64,000 nt of DNA from positions 1,364,001 to 1,428,000 of the forward strand of contig NZ_PJMU01000001.1 in assembly GCF_002846395.1 (NCBI RefSeq), read 5' to 3'. The translations under genes were made by a program, and so were the position numbers. Position 1 is the stretch's first letter. Each line of letters begins with the position of its first letter. Positions 1 through 8,440 of this stretch are shown one piece after another. The DNA comes from Pontibacter ramchanderi. GTDB taxonomy: Bacteria; Bacteroidota; Bacteroidia; Cytophagales; Hymenobacteraceae. The notes below the pieces were generated by a model. The model worked only from the letters and a program-made list of their open reading frames with translations. It ran no database searches and had not been told where the DNA came from.

Positions 1-92
1 GAGTTTGGCAGGTATGGCATGATCGGGGCAAAAGAGATAGCGGAACCAGCCAGGAATACGGGTAGCAGGCCCTCCCAGAAATTCTGGTTCAT
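1..92 (-). CDS. Partial membrane protein, N-terminus only
   Basis: The reverse strand reads an open frame of 30 codons from an ATG at 92 to the window edge. It begins MNQNFWEGLLPVFLAGSA and continues as a hydrophobic stretch typical of a first membrane helix. An AGGTG sequence sits just upstream of the ATG. The family cannot be named from so little. It would be divergent from the gene at 193, with about 100 bp between them. The call rests on frame openness and hydrophobicity only. Confidence 0.5.
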   Translation of the reverse strand, partial: MNQNFWEGLLPVFLAGSAISFAPIMPYLPN

Positions 93-192
93 CACCTGCA
101 AAAAACAAGAAAAGTAGAAGTACCCTTGACGAGTCTCTTCGCATAAATTCATTCCAGCCACCGCTACTATAAGCCGCGACTTACAATTTTAT

Positions 193-783
193 ATGGAATT
201 CAACAATTATATCTTGCTTTATGGTCCGCAGCCGGAAGACGTGGTTGCTGCCGTGCAACAAATGACGGACCTCTATGCTGACTCTGGCTTCACGGAGGGC
301 ATTAGGGTGTACAGGGCGACAGCCAAAGATGACCTCTTCCTTCTAAACTTTACAAATCAGCCGGATTTTGAGCGGTTCAAATACTTTGTTAATTACCTGA
401 CCTACCCTGAAGTCGAGAATTTCGAAGCGAAGACCCTGGGATATTGGACAGTGACCGCCGGAGACAAGCTGCCCCAGCAGTATACAGGTCAGCGTGCTTT
501 GGTTTATGTATCAGAGCAGGATACGGAGGGTGACAATGTGCATGCTGTGTTTGAGGAACAGGACAACACTATCAAGATGGGTTTTGCAAGCGGTGAGGAG
601 TTCAAGGTATTAGGGAAAAAGGAATTCCCCTTTTCTGAGCCTACTTTCGCAAGCGAGGACTTTTCACTGATGAGCACATTTACCCCTGCGCCAAGCCGCC
701 AGAAAGAAACCAAACCTGGCTGCTCCTTTCTGATGGCCAGCTTTCTGGCCTTTGGAATATTCTGCCTGTGGTTGATCATTTAA
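193..783 (+). CDS. Hypothetical protein with C-terminal membrane anchor
   Basis: A 196-residue protein I do not recognise. The first ~150 residues are soluble and acidic, with two halves of mixed alpha/beta character (for example YILLYGPQPEDVVAAVQQM near the start, which suggests a small ferredoxin-like fold). A basic linker of about residues 165-175 is followed by one hydrophobic segment (SFLMASFLAFGIFCLWLII) that ends the protein. This is the layout of a tail-anchored inner-membrane protein with its soluble domain in the cytoplasm. The gene stands alone, and nothing nearby suggests a pathway. The antisense frame at 504-779 is a shadow. Confidence 0.75.
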   Translation: MEFNNYILLYGPQPEDVVAAVQQMTDLYADSGFTEGIRVYRATAKDDLFLLNFTNQPDFERFKYFVNYLTYPEVENFEAKTLGYWTVTAGDKLPQQYTGQRALVYVSEQDTEGDNVHAVFEEQDNTIKMGFASGEEFKVLGKKEFPFSEPTFASEDFSLMSTFTPAPSRQKETKPGCSFLMASFLAFGIFCLWLII

Positions 784-897
784 TTACCTCCTTGCCGTTT
801 GCCTTTACAGATTCCTATACTATCATCGCTCATCTGAACCGTATCCACCGAGTCAATCGTGACGGAACTCATATAGCCTTTTACCTAACCTATACCT

Positions 898-1707
898 ATG
901 AAAAAGAGCCATCAATACCTTAAAAGATCGTCAGCAAAATCTTCGTTATGGGCGGGTGTTATATTTGTGGCCAGTTGCCTCTCCTGCCAGACACCCAGCG
1001 GCAACAAAACTAAAGCTGTAAAAGAAACCCTTAACGCCCAGCAAAGCTATACCTCCAAAACACTGGAAGTCCACCCGGTCACAGATCAGGTATACCAGCA
1101 CCTGTCTTTTCTCCAGACTCAAAGTTTCGGAAATGTGCCCTGCAACGGAATGGTGGTGATCGACGGGAAGGAGGCTGTCCTTTTCGATACTCCAACTACA
1201 GAACAGGCCGCTGTGGAATTGATCGATTGGGTAGAGCAAAGTTTGGGAGGTAAGGTAAAGGCGGTGATCGCCACGCATTTTCATGAAGACTGTCTGGGTG
1301 GGCTGGCAGCTTTTCAGCAGCGAGGCATTCCTGCCTATGCCAGCCACGAGACCATCGCGCTGGCTAAGGCTAACCAGGCAGCTGTGCCGGACCATGGTTT
1401 CGACGAGGAGTTGGTTATGGAAGTTGGAAGCGAGCAGGTGCTGGTCCTATACCCAGGCAGAGGTCACACTTATGATAATGTGGTCGGGTACTTCCCGAAG
1501 GCGGAGGCTTTATTTGGCGGCTGCCTCATTAAGGAGATGGGTGCTGGCAAAGGCAACCTGGCCGATGCCGACATAGTGGCCTGGCCGCTGACTGTCACCC
1601 AACTGAAAGCTAAATTCCCTGGAGTAAAGCACGTTATACCGGGGCATGGCAAGGTGGGAGGCCCCGAACTGCTCGACTATACTGTTCGTCTGTTTGAGCA
1701 AAAGTAG
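898..1707 (+). CDS. Subclass B1 metallo-beta-lactamase (lipoprotein)
   Basis: A 269-residue zinc beta-lactamase expected to hydrolyse penicillins, cephalosporins and carbapenems in the periplasm. All B1 zinc ligands are visible. Zn1 histidines are H127 and H129 (HFHED), H190 (GRGHTYDN); Zn2 ligands are D131, C209 (FGGCLIK) and H250 (IPGHG). The upstream FGNVPCNGMVVIDG strand and the GNLADAD helix are also typical of the subclass. The N-terminus is a signal peptide with a Cys-containing end (ASCLSC) that resembles a lipobox, so membrane attachment is likely. No LysR or AmpR regulator and no mobile element is adjacent, which suggests an intrinsic chromosomal gene. The family is confident; the substrate range is inferred. 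Confidence 0.93.
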   Translation: MKKSHQYLKRSSAKSSLWAGVIFVASCLSCQTPSGNKTKAVKETLNAQQSYTSKTLEVHPVTDQVYQHLSFLQTQSFGNVPCNGMVVIDGKEAVLFDTPTTEQAAVELIDWVEQSLGGKVKAVIATHFHEDCLGGLAAFQQRGIPAYASHETIALAKANQAAVPDHGFDEELVMEVGSEQVLVLYPGRGHTYDNVVGYFPKAEALFGGCLIKEMGAGKGNLADADIVAWPLTVTQLKAKFPGVKHVIPGHGKVGGPELLDYTVRLFEQK

Positions 1708-2068
1708 TGTAAAATCTTGCTTCACTAAACCACACGGCACACGAGAGCACTGAGCTTGTTTCTATCTTCTTTCCTGCTTCAAGCGACATTTTCGCTACGC
1801 TATTACCTGGAGTTACCTGGTTATTTTCTGCTACGCTGCCAACCGTGCCAACACCTATACCGAAAACCTGAGGATGATCACCCTGAAGCATAGCCTGGTC
1901 TCACTCTGGCTGGCGGCTGAGCTACATCTATACCGCCAATAGGAGAAGCACATCAACATTCCAGGTCAAGGTGTGGCTGGATAAAATTTGAGAGTAAACC
2001 GGTCATATCTGTTACCTGATTTTTTACTATATTTAAAATGCAATATGCTTTAACCTCTACGGTAACTC
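1708..2068. other. Intergenic stretch, possible gene relic
   Basis: No convincing gene lies in these 361 bp. One plus-strand frame around 1835-1942 reads YAANRANTYTENLRMITLKH and continues to a stop in VSLWLAAELHLYRQ. The pattern faintly resembles the C-terminal helical part of TolC-like proteins, but no start codon or longer frame supports it. The last ~70 bp before 2069 are AT-rich and probably hold the promoter of the M23 peptidase gene. Confidence 0.3.
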
Positions 2069-2881
2069 ATGAAATATATACTTATAATATTTCTGTCACT
2101 TCTGGCCTCAATTTCTATTGCTCAACCAAAAGTAAAAATATATTATGAGCAGACCTCTGATGGCTACAAACTCTATGCTGACAACACCGAGTACTGCCCC
2201 GTTTCTATAAAAATTAAGTTTGAATTAACCAATTACAGAGCAGTGGGTGGGGATAACCGGGTTTTAGTACTACCTGCGAGGAGCAGCCGGAAGAATGTCT
2301 CTAGCCTGCAAGTAGTGGATAAAAGCAAAGCATCCAACTTCCGCTATACCTACACAACTAATTATGGCGACCATAACCTGAAAAAGTATACGGAGGATTT
2401 TAACTATTTCCTGCCTTACAAAAAAGGAACCTCCCACAAAGTTTGGCAGGGTTATAACGGAAATTTCTCGCACCAGGGCGAGAATTCATTAGATTTTATC
2501 ATGACAGAAGGTACTGACATTCATGCCGTCCGGGATGGTGTTGTGGTAAAGGTCGTGCAGGAAAATAACATCTCATGCGTAAGCCGAGACTGCGCTAAGT
2601 TTAATAATTACATCCTTATTTACCACTCAGATGGCACTTTTGCAGAGTACGCGCACATCAAGCACATGGGCGCCCTTGTGAAGGAGGGCGAAAAAGTAGC
2701 AGCCGGGCAGTCAATCGGGTATAGCGGTAATGTGGGTTATTCCTCCGGGCCACACCTTCACCTGGCCATTTTTATGCAAAAGCTGGATGAACGTGTTACA
2801 TTAACTACTCGGTTCCTGACCGGTGACGGATCACACGCTGAAGCATTGCAGGAGCAAACAGAGTATATCCGTAGTTACTGA
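2069..2881 (+). CDS. M23 family metallopeptidase (LytM/lysostaphin-like)
   Basis: A 270-residue exported zinc endopeptidase, presumed to cleave peptidoglycan cross-bridges. A signal peptide (MKYILIIFLSLLASISIAQ) is followed by a ~110-residue beta-rich N-terminal region and the M23 domain from about residue 130. Ligands are visible as H135 and D142 (HQGENSLDF) and H229-L-H231 (GPHLHL). The spacing between the two ligand pairs fits the family. A Cys pair in the insertion (CVSRDC) may form a disulfide. The gene converges with the DUF2461 gene, separated by 37 bp. The substrate is inferred from the family. Confidence 0.92.
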   Translation: MKYILIIFLSLLASISIAQPKVKIYYEQTSDGYKLYADNTEYCPVSIKIKFELTNYRAVGGDNRVLVLPARSSRKNVSSLQVVDKSKASNFRYTYTTNYGDHNLKKYTEDFNYFLPYKKGTSHKVWQGYNGNFSHQGENSLDFIMTEGTDIHAVRDGVVVKVVQENNISCVSRDCAKFNNYILIYHSDGTFAEYAHIKHMGALVKEGEKVAAGQSIGYSGNVGYSSGPHLHLAIFMQKLDERVTLTTRFLTGDGSHAEALQEQTEYIRSY

Positions 2882-2918
2882 ACAAAGCGATTACAGTCCT
2901 AACTCTGCTATCAATCTT

Positions 2919-3602
2919 CTACTCCCCCCCAATATCCCGCAGCGGCGCCGTCAGGAAGTCATTGAAGGGCTTCACGGCTTTGAAACCATCCAGCAGCGTG
3001 TGCATAAAGTCTTTACTGAGCACCACTTTGTCGGGTAGCTGCATGGTGGCGTTCCAGCTTTTGAAGCGGAGGTACTCGATGGCAGGGTTGTCTTTGTCGT
3101 AGCCCTTGGGCGTGGTTTTGAGCTGCTCGCCCTGTATGCCACCGAAGCGGTTTTTGAAGTCTGGGGCCTGAATGATGCGCTCCAGCTCACCCAGGTTATA
3201 GTCGATCTCCTGCCGCACGGCTTTCAGATAATCGGCAGGCGGCATCCACAGGCCTCCGGCCAGAAAGGAGTTGTTGTTGGCAGCCAGGTGCAGGTAGTAG
3301 CCCGGCAAAATAGACTTGCGCCCCCCTTCTGCCACGTAGGCCCCGAAATGGTCTTTGTAAGGCCTTTTGTCGTTCGAAAACCGCACGTCGCGGTAAATCC
3401 GGAACACCAAATCCTTGCCCTTCTGCCCGATCGCCACGGGCTCAAACAGCGCCATTTCTTCGAGCATTTCATCCAGAAAAGCCAGGTAGTTCTGGCGGGC
3501 GGCATCATAGCGCTTCTTGTTCTCCTGAAACCACTCGCGGTTGTTATTCTGTGTCAGATCGGCCAGGAAGGCCAGCGTGCTTTTGTCTATCGTTGTTGCC
3601 AT
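2919..3602 (-). CDS. DUF2461 domain-containing protein
   Basis: A 227-residue protein of the DUF2461 (TIGR02453) family. Characteristic features are the N-terminal FLADLTQNNNREWFQENKKRY segment, the central IYRDVRFSNDKRPYKDHFG block and the YYLHL motif. The family has no established biochemical role. The start at 3602 (MATTIDKST) places the first family block at the usual position. The gene stands alone, divergent from the L,D-transpeptidase gene. Confidence 0.9.
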   Translation of the reverse strand: MATTIDKSTLAFLADLTQNNNREWFQENKKRYDAARQNYLAFLDEMLEEMALFEPVAIGQKGKDLVFRIYRDVRFSNDKRPYKDHFGAYVAEGGRKSILPGYYLHLAANNNSFLAGGLWMPPADYLKAVRQEIDYNLGELERIIQAPDFKNRFGGIQGEQLKTTPKGYDKDNPAIEYLRFKSWNATMQLPDKVVLSKDFMHTLLDGFKAVKPFNDFLTAPLRDIGGE

Positions 3603-3805
3603 GGGCTTGCGTTGTCGTGCTTTTAGGGCTGCGTTGGGCTTTATACTGTCAGGCAGGAGGCTTTGTTTGCTCCTGCAGCCGTGCAGCCAAGTTATACCTT
3701 TCCCGGGAGCAAACCAATCATTGTCGTAAGTTGTTAAAACAGAGCGGAAAGCACTTTATTGCGGTCATTTGCGTACATCAAAATACCACCCCTTTTCCTT
3801 TGCTC

Positions 3806-4972
3806 ATGGCACGCCTGCTGTTTACATTTCTATTGTTTCTATACGCCCTGCCAGGTATAGCCAGCGACTCTACGGAGGTATGGCTGCTCGTGCCGAATCA
3901 GAAACAGCAACTCCGGATGGCCATTGCGCAGTACGAGCAACTGAAAGACAGCGTCTGGTATACTTTTCCCAACAACCTGCTTCTCCGCCCCGGCGACACC
4001 AGTCGCTATACCGCTCACCTGCGCGCCAACTTGCTCCTCACCGGCGACCTTACAGGCCCCGACTCAACTGAAAACTCAAGCCACTATACCCGCCAGCTGG
4101 CAACGGCCCTCGTCCGTTTTCAGGCGAGGCATGCCCTTAAGGCCGACAGCATTGTGGGCCCGCGCACGCTGGCTGCCCTGAATGTACCGCCCCTGCAAAG
4201 GCTTCGACAGCTGCAGAACAGCCTGTACCGCTGGGAGGCCTTCAGCCGCGACCTGCCACAGCCCTACCTTATCGTGAACATACCAGACTATACCTTGCGC
4301 CTGATCGACCGGAACAGCGTGTTACTGCACCTGCGCACGATCGTGGGCAAGCCCAACCTGCCAACGATCGTGAACCACACGCAGCTCCACACCATCGTTT
4401 TTAACCCGTACTGGTACATCCCCAACTCCATTGCGTCCAAAGAGATCCTACCTATTCTGAAACGGAACCCCGGCTACCTGGCCAAGCGCGACATGGAGCT
4501 TTTCAGGCATACGGCGCTGGGAGGCTGGCAGAAAATAAGTCCTTGGAGCGTGGATTGGAGCACAGTGACCGCCGCCAATTTTAACTACCGGATTGTGCAG
4601 GTAACCGGACAATACAATGAGCTGGGCCATCTGAAGTTCCTATTCCATACCCGCGTGAGCCAATACCTGCACGACACCAACGACAAGCACTTGTTTGCTT
4701 CGGAAAAGCGGGCCTTCAGCCATGGCTGCATCCGGCTACAGCACCCTGAGGAGCTTGCACTATACCTGTTGCAGGAACGCAGTGGCATGTCGGAGCAGCG
4801 GATAGAAAAGGTAATAGCTACCGACAAAGACGAGTACTACATCCGGCTAAAGAAACCGGTGCCGCTGATCATTGTATACCTGACGGCATGGGCCGACGAG
4901 TTTTCTGTGATTCAGTTTCGGGAGGATATTTATGGGTATGATAAATCGGAAGTGGTGCGACTGGAGCAGTAA
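3806..4972 (+). CDS. L,D-transpeptidase, YcbB/LdtD-like
   Basis: A 388-residue exported enzyme expected to form 3-3 peptidoglycan cross-links or attach proteins to the wall. The frame is open from 3551, but the extension overlaps the divergent DUF2461 start and lacks a signal. The ATG at 3806 (MARLLFTFLLFLYALPGIAS) gives a clean signal peptide and is preferred. A peptidoglycan-binding-like helix pair follows (LVRFQARHALKADSIVGPRT, about residues 105-125). The YkuD catalytic domain ends with the motif H306-G-C308-I-R (SHGCIRL). The length is shorter than E. coli YcbB, as is common in Bacteroidota. Confidence 0.9.
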   Translation: MARLLFTFLLFLYALPGIASDSTEVWLLVPNQKQQLRMAIAQYEQLKDSVWYTFPNNLLLRPGDTSRYTAHLRANLLLTGDLTGPDSTENSSHYTRQLATALVRFQARHALKADSIVGPRTLAALNVPPLQRLRQLQNSLYRWEAFSRDLPQPYLIVNIPDYTLRLIDRNSVLLHLRTIVGKPNLPTIVNHTQLHTIVFNPYWYIPNSIASKEILPILKRNPGYLAKRDMELFRHTALGGWQKISPWSVDWSTVTAANFNYRIVQVTGQYNELGHLKFLFHTRVSQYLHDTNDKHLFASEKRAFSHGCIRLQHPEELALYLLQERSGMSEQRIEKVIATDKDEYYIRLKKPVPLIIVYLTAWADEFSVIQFREDIYGYDKSEVVRLEQ

Positions 4973-4974
4973 GT

Positions 4975-5580
4975 CTAGCTGAGCTCTGGCCAGTTTTTCT
5001 GCAGGTCCTCCAGCTCGTCCACGTCTGAGAGGTAGGGCAACAGGGCGTGGCGCAGGTGCAGGCGCTCGATGTCGGCAATGGTGTCCGGAAACACATGCTC
5101 GGTGCTCCAGCGCTTGTCCTCGAAAAGGTCGCGGTAAAGCTGTGTCATCCCCAGCAGGTAGTAGCCACCATCCAAGGCCGGACCGATCACTACCTCGTTC
5201 GTTTGGAGTGCTTCAAAGGCCTGGTTGATGATCTCGGAGGTAAGTTGCGGACAGTCGCTGCCAATGATGACCACGGAGGTATAGCCTTCGGCAAAAGCCG
5301 CCTCGAAAGCCCTTTTCATTTTCTCACCCAGGTTGCCTTCCGGGTGCTGCCGCTTTTTCTGGTAGTGTTGGTCTGGCCAAAGATCGTTTTCCTCCACTTT
5401 CTCGGAATAGTAAACTACTTTGTTCAGAGGCAGGTGCTGGGTGATATCGCGGGTATGGCGGAGCAGGTGAAGGTAGATATCGAGCGCCGTTTCGGGGCCT
5501 ACGCTGGCCGCGAGTCGGGTTTTTACCTTGCCCAGCTCCGGGTTGCGAACAAAGAGCATCAAGAGTCTTTTCTCAGTCAT
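4975..5580 (-). CDS. DUF2064 glycosyltransferase-like protein of arsenosugar locus (TIGR04282 type)
   Basis: A 201-residue protein starting MTEKRLLMLFVRNPELGKVKTRL, the nucleotide-sugar-transferase-like signature of the DUF2064 family, followed by GEKMKRAFEAAF and VVIIGSDCPQLTSE. The family is co-located with arsS in many bacteria and is presumed to handle the sugar part of arsenosugars; that role is inferred. The longer frame to 5658 would run into the rhodanese gene, so the ATG at 5580 is chosen. It overlaps the rhodanese gene by 8 bp and is the last gene of the cluster. A second, more divergent copy lies at 7562. Confidence 0.88.
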   Translation of the reverse strand: MTEKRLLMLFVRNPELGKVKTRLAASVGPETALDIYLHLLRHTRDITQHLPLNKVVYYSEKVEENDLWPDQHYQKKRQHPEGNLGEKMKRAFEAAFAEGYTSVVIIGSDCPQLTSEIINQAFEALQTNEVVIGPALDGGYYLLGMTQLYRDLFEDKRWSTEHVFPDTIADIERLHLRHALLPYLSDVDELEDLQKNWPELS

Positions 5581-6091
5581 ATACTTTCTCTCCTTTGCAC
5601 AGCCAAATGCCCCAGGCGCGGGTATAGCCATGCACTTTTGTTGTAAGTCCTTGCGCATTATACACAGGTAGCCCCTCGTTCACCCAGGCAAACAAGCCGC
5701 CGTGCAGGTTGCGCACATCCGTATACCCTGCCGCCTGCAATTGCTCGCCTATCTTTTCGCTACGGTATCCGACGGCGCAGTACACCACCAGGGGTGTATG
5801 GGGAGGTACGTCTTTCAGAGCGGAAAGGTCAAACTCTGCATAGCCCACATACCTGGCACCAGGAAGATGGCTCACCCTGTACTCGCTTTTACTGCGGGTG
5901 TCGAGTAGCAACGGGGCTATACCTTGCTTTAACTGCTGCTGCACTCGCCCTACCGAAACGGTATCCACGCTATGGCTGTAGACTTGCCGTAGCATCAGGT
6001 GATAGGCCGCATCCGAGGGCTGCTGGCAGGACGGCAGCAGCAGGCTGAGCAGCAATGTCAGGTATAGCCGAATGTGCAGGGTATAGCGCAT
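5573..6091 (-). CDS. Rhodanese-like lipoprotein
   Basis: A 172-residue protein with a lipoprotein signal (LLLPSC, Cys22) and one rhodanese domain. The active-site loop is C105-AVGYRS, and the LLLDTRSKSEY segment is the usual first rhodanese motif. It is expected to transfer sulfur, or bind it, at the periplasmic face of a membrane. The start at 6091 (MRYTLHIRLY) gives a clean signal and leaves a 7-bp gap after arsS; the longer frame to 6148 overlaps arsS and encodes a Pro/Ala-rich shadow. Its place between arsS and DUF2064 suggests a role connected with arsenic metabolism, but this is inference. Confidence 0.87.
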   Translation of the reverse strand: MRYTLHIRLYLTLLLSLLLPSCQQPSDAAYHLMLRQVYSHSVDTVSVGRVQQQLKQGIAPLLLDTRSKSEYRVSHLPGARYVGYAEFDLSALKDVPPHTPLVVYCAVGYRSEKIGEQLQAAGYTDVRNLHGGLFAWVNEGLPVYNAQGLTTKVHGYTRAWGIWLCKGEKVYD

Positions 6092-6098
6092 AAGCACG

Positions 6099-7163
6099 TC
6101 AGGTGGTGGAGCCGCCACAGCTGGAGCCGGCGCCTGCGGTGCATCCATAACAATGCTGGTTCAGCACGATCTCTCTTTGGTCAAGTTGTCCCAGATCGAA
6201 GTCGCGGATGTGCTGTGGTGTGCCGGGCTGTACTTTTAGCTCGAGCATTTGGTTGAAGTCGCAGTCGTAGAGCGCACCGTCCCAGCCTACCGAAATGGTG
6301 TTACGGCACATCACATTGGCCGCCGCCTCGGGATTGAATGCCGTCACCAGTTTCTCCATGTAGCTGCTGTAGTTTCCGCTTTCGATCAGGTAGTCCAGGT
6401 AACGACTGATGGGCAAATTCGTGATGCAGAACAGGCTGTTGAACACTACACCATATGCACCGAGCAGCCGCCGCTTAAACTCCGCCTCCAGCGATCTCTG
6501 GCTGGCCGGCAAAAATGCGCCCGAAGGATTGTATACCAGGTTCAGTTCCAGGCCGCCTCCCTCCTGTCCGTAGCCTACCACATTGAGCATCTGAAGCGCC
6601 TTGATAGATTTCTCAAACACACCATCACCGCGCTGGGCATCGGTGCGGGAAGCTGAGAAATAAGGCAACGACGACACTACCTGCACCTGGTGCTTCTTGA
6701 AAAACTCCGGCAGGTCGTGATATTTCGGGTTAGCCAAAATGATGGTAAGGTTGCAGCGCACGATTACCTGCCGCCCCATACCAGAGAGCTGCTCCACAAA
6801 CCAACGGAAGTCCGGGTTCATCTCCGGCGCACCGCCCGTCAGGTCAACAGTGGTGAGCTGCGGAGATTTGGCCAGCGCATCGAGGCAGAGCTGCATAGTA
6901 GCACGGGTCATGATCTCTTTGCGGTCAGGGCCGGCATCTACGTGGCAGTGGCGGCAGGTCTGGTTGCACATCTTGCCCACGTTCACCTGCAAAATGGTGG
7001 TGCCGGTGGGTTGCAGCGGGTATAGCTGGTGCTCCTGCAATTTGGCCCCGAAGTGTGGAAAATCGCCTTCCTCTGTCCCCGCATGCTGCAGCACCTCCAG
7101 TTGGTAGGCAGGGTTGGCAAACTGGTGCTGCTGCGCCTTCAGCGATTTAACAGGTATAGGCAT
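6099..7163 (-). CDS. arsS: Arsenosugar biosynthesis radical SAM protein ArsS
   Basis: A 354-residue radical SAM enzyme thought to add the 5-deoxyadenosyl group to (di)methylated arsenic during arsenosugar formation. The [4Fe-4S] motif is C66-NQT-C70-RH-C73, followed by DLTGGAPEMNP. The C-terminal DUF3641-type region ends with a Cys-rich tail (CYGCTAGAGSSCGG). No arsenite methyltransferase (arsM) gene is visible in the window, so methylated substrate must come from elsewhere. The gene sits 3 bp downstream of the AhpD-like gene, indicating one operon on the minus strand. Confidence 0.93.
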   Translation of the reverse strand: MPIPVKSLKAQQHQFANPAYQLEVLQHAGTEEGDFPHFGAKLQEHQLYPLQPTGTTILQVNVGKMCNQTCRHCHVDAGPDRKEIMTRATMQLCLDALAKSPQLTTVDLTGGAPEMNPDFRWFVEQLSGMGRQVIVRCNLTIILANPKYHDLPEFFKKHQVQVVSSLPYFSASRTDAQRGDGVFEKSIKALQMLNVVGYGQEGGGLELNLVYNPSGAFLPASQRSLEAEFKRRLLGAYGVVFNSLFCITNLPISRYLDYLIESGNYSSYMEKLVTAFNPEAAANVMCRNTISVGWDGALYDCDFNQMLELKVQPGTPQHIRDFDLGQLDQREIVLNQHCYGCTAGAGSSCGGSTT

Positions 7164-7166
7164 AGC

Positions 7167-7502
7167 TTACATGGTCAGGTCTTTGATCTTGTTCATCATC
7201 TGCACGCCGTGTACCAGCGCGGCACCACCTTTAATGGCTGCGGCCACGTGCACGGCTTCCATCATCTGGTTTTCGTCAGCGCCTTTCTCCAGGCAGTCAG
7301 AGGTATAGGAATCGATGCAGTAAGGGCACTGCACGGCGTGAGAAACAGCCAGGGCGATCAGGGCTTTTTCGCGCTCGGTCAGGGCACCCTCTTTAAACAC
7401 CTCGCCATAGTAATCAAAGAATTTACGGCCCATTTCAGGCTGCAACTCTGTGATGTTACCAAACTTTTTAAGGTCTGCTGGATTGTAATAGGTATTTTCC
7501 AT
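7167..7502 (-). CDS. Arsenosugar-associated AhpD-like peroxidase-family protein
   Basis: A 111-residue protein of the carboxymuconolactone decarboxylase/AhpD fold. The redox motif C59-PY-C62 lies after the helix EKALIALAVSHAVQ, as in alkylhydroperoxidase D. The His that follows the second Cys in classical AhpD is not present (CIDSY instead). Small AhpD-like proteins of this length typically neighbour arsS, and the gene precedes arsS by 3 bp here. Its function in the pathway is unknown; redox protection of arsenic intermediates is one possibility. Confidence 0.88.
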   Translation of the reverse strand: MENTYYNPADLKKFGNITELQPEMGRKFFDYYGEVFKEGALTEREKALIALAVSHAVQCPYCIDSYTSDCLEKGADENQMMEAVHVAAAIKGGAALVHGVQMMNKIKDLTM

Positions 7503-7561
7503 AGAAAAATAAAGTCTTATTTACCCTTAAAGGTAACAAGAATCTATGGACTCCGGTTTGG

Positions 7562-8182
7562 TTAGCTCAGAATAGCGCTGAGTTGCCTGTGCAAATGATG
7601 GTATACGGGGAGGATATCGAGTTGGCGGGAAAGCTCGATTCCGCTGCCTGCCTCTGTTTTTTCGTCGAGCACGGTCAGGTTTCCCATGCTGGCCTGCATG
7701 CGGTACCCATAGAGCACCAGTTCGTTGAGTAGTTCGTCGGTTTGCCAGTTGAGCATGGCTAGCGCTTCGGGGTCGAAACAATCGATGTGCAGGCCCACCA
7801 GGTAGGCTCCTCCGTTCGTTCCCGGTCCCACCACCATGCGGCCCTTGCTCAGCGCCTCCTGGGCCAGTAGCAGGTCTGCCGAAGTCAGGTCCACGCAGTC
7901 GGCCCCGATGCAGATCACCCGCTGGTAGCCCATGGAGTATACCTCCTGGAAGGCATTGGCTAGGCGCTCTCCAAAGTTGCTTCCCTCCTGACGCTCCGGG
8001 TAGATCACCACCAGCGGTATGCCAGAACCCTTGGCCACAAACAAGGTATGCTGCAACAGCAGGTCGGCCGCTTGCTGGTTCAGCTCAGGGCCATGCTCCT
8101 GCGTGAACGTTCTGTAGCGGACCTGCTGCTCAGAAGTCTGGGCAAACAGTAAAATGACGGTATCGTGGTATGGTGTATTCAA
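7562..8182 (-). CDS. Second DUF2064 family protein of the arsenosugar locus
   Basis: A 206-residue divergent DUF2064 protein. It keeps the core blocks NFGERLANAFQEVYSMGY, VICIGADCVDLT and VVGPGTNGGAYLVGL. The usual N-terminal KTRL segment is replaced by a sequence without the basic residues (TSEQQVRYRTF), so it may be catalytically altered. It is probably the first gene of the minus-strand arsenosugar operon, 59 bp upstream of the AhpD-like gene. Two DUF2064 copies in one locus could form a heteromer or use different substrates; this is inference. Confidence 0.82.
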   Translation of the reverse strand: MNTPYHDTVILLFAQTSEQQVRYRTFTQEHGPELNQQAADLLLQHTLFVAKGSGIPLVVIYPERQEGSNFGERLANAFQEVYSMGYQRVICIGADCVDLTSADLLLAQEALSKGRMVVGPGTNGGAYLVGLHIDCFDPEALAMLNWQTDELLNELVLYGYRMQASMGNLTVLDEKTEAGSGIELSRQLDILPVYHHLHRQLSAILS

Positions 8183-8440
8183 AAGGGGAAATTTAAAAAT
8201 AGAGAGCCCGCCTCTAAAGCATGCAATCTTTTGGAAGCTCTAACGGAGGGCAATTTAGCAAGAAACCATATATAAAAAAGGGAATATTCATGAAAGAAGT
8301 AACAATATCCGCAAAATACCGCAAATTGAACTTTAACAACACTTTATTTAATCATCTTTTTACCAGCCAATTGGACGCTACAGCACAAATAGCCTAGCTT
8401 CCGTATATTTACAGCACATCGCACTAAAGATCTGAAACGA

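Noticed and set aside
1835..1942. TolC-like gene fragment
   Set aside because: The similarity is faint, and the frame has no start and stops early; kept only as a note.
3551..3805. N-terminal extension of the L,D-transpeptidase frame
   Set aside because: It overlaps the divergent DUF2461 start and has no signal sequence; the ATG at 3806 gives a proper signal peptide.
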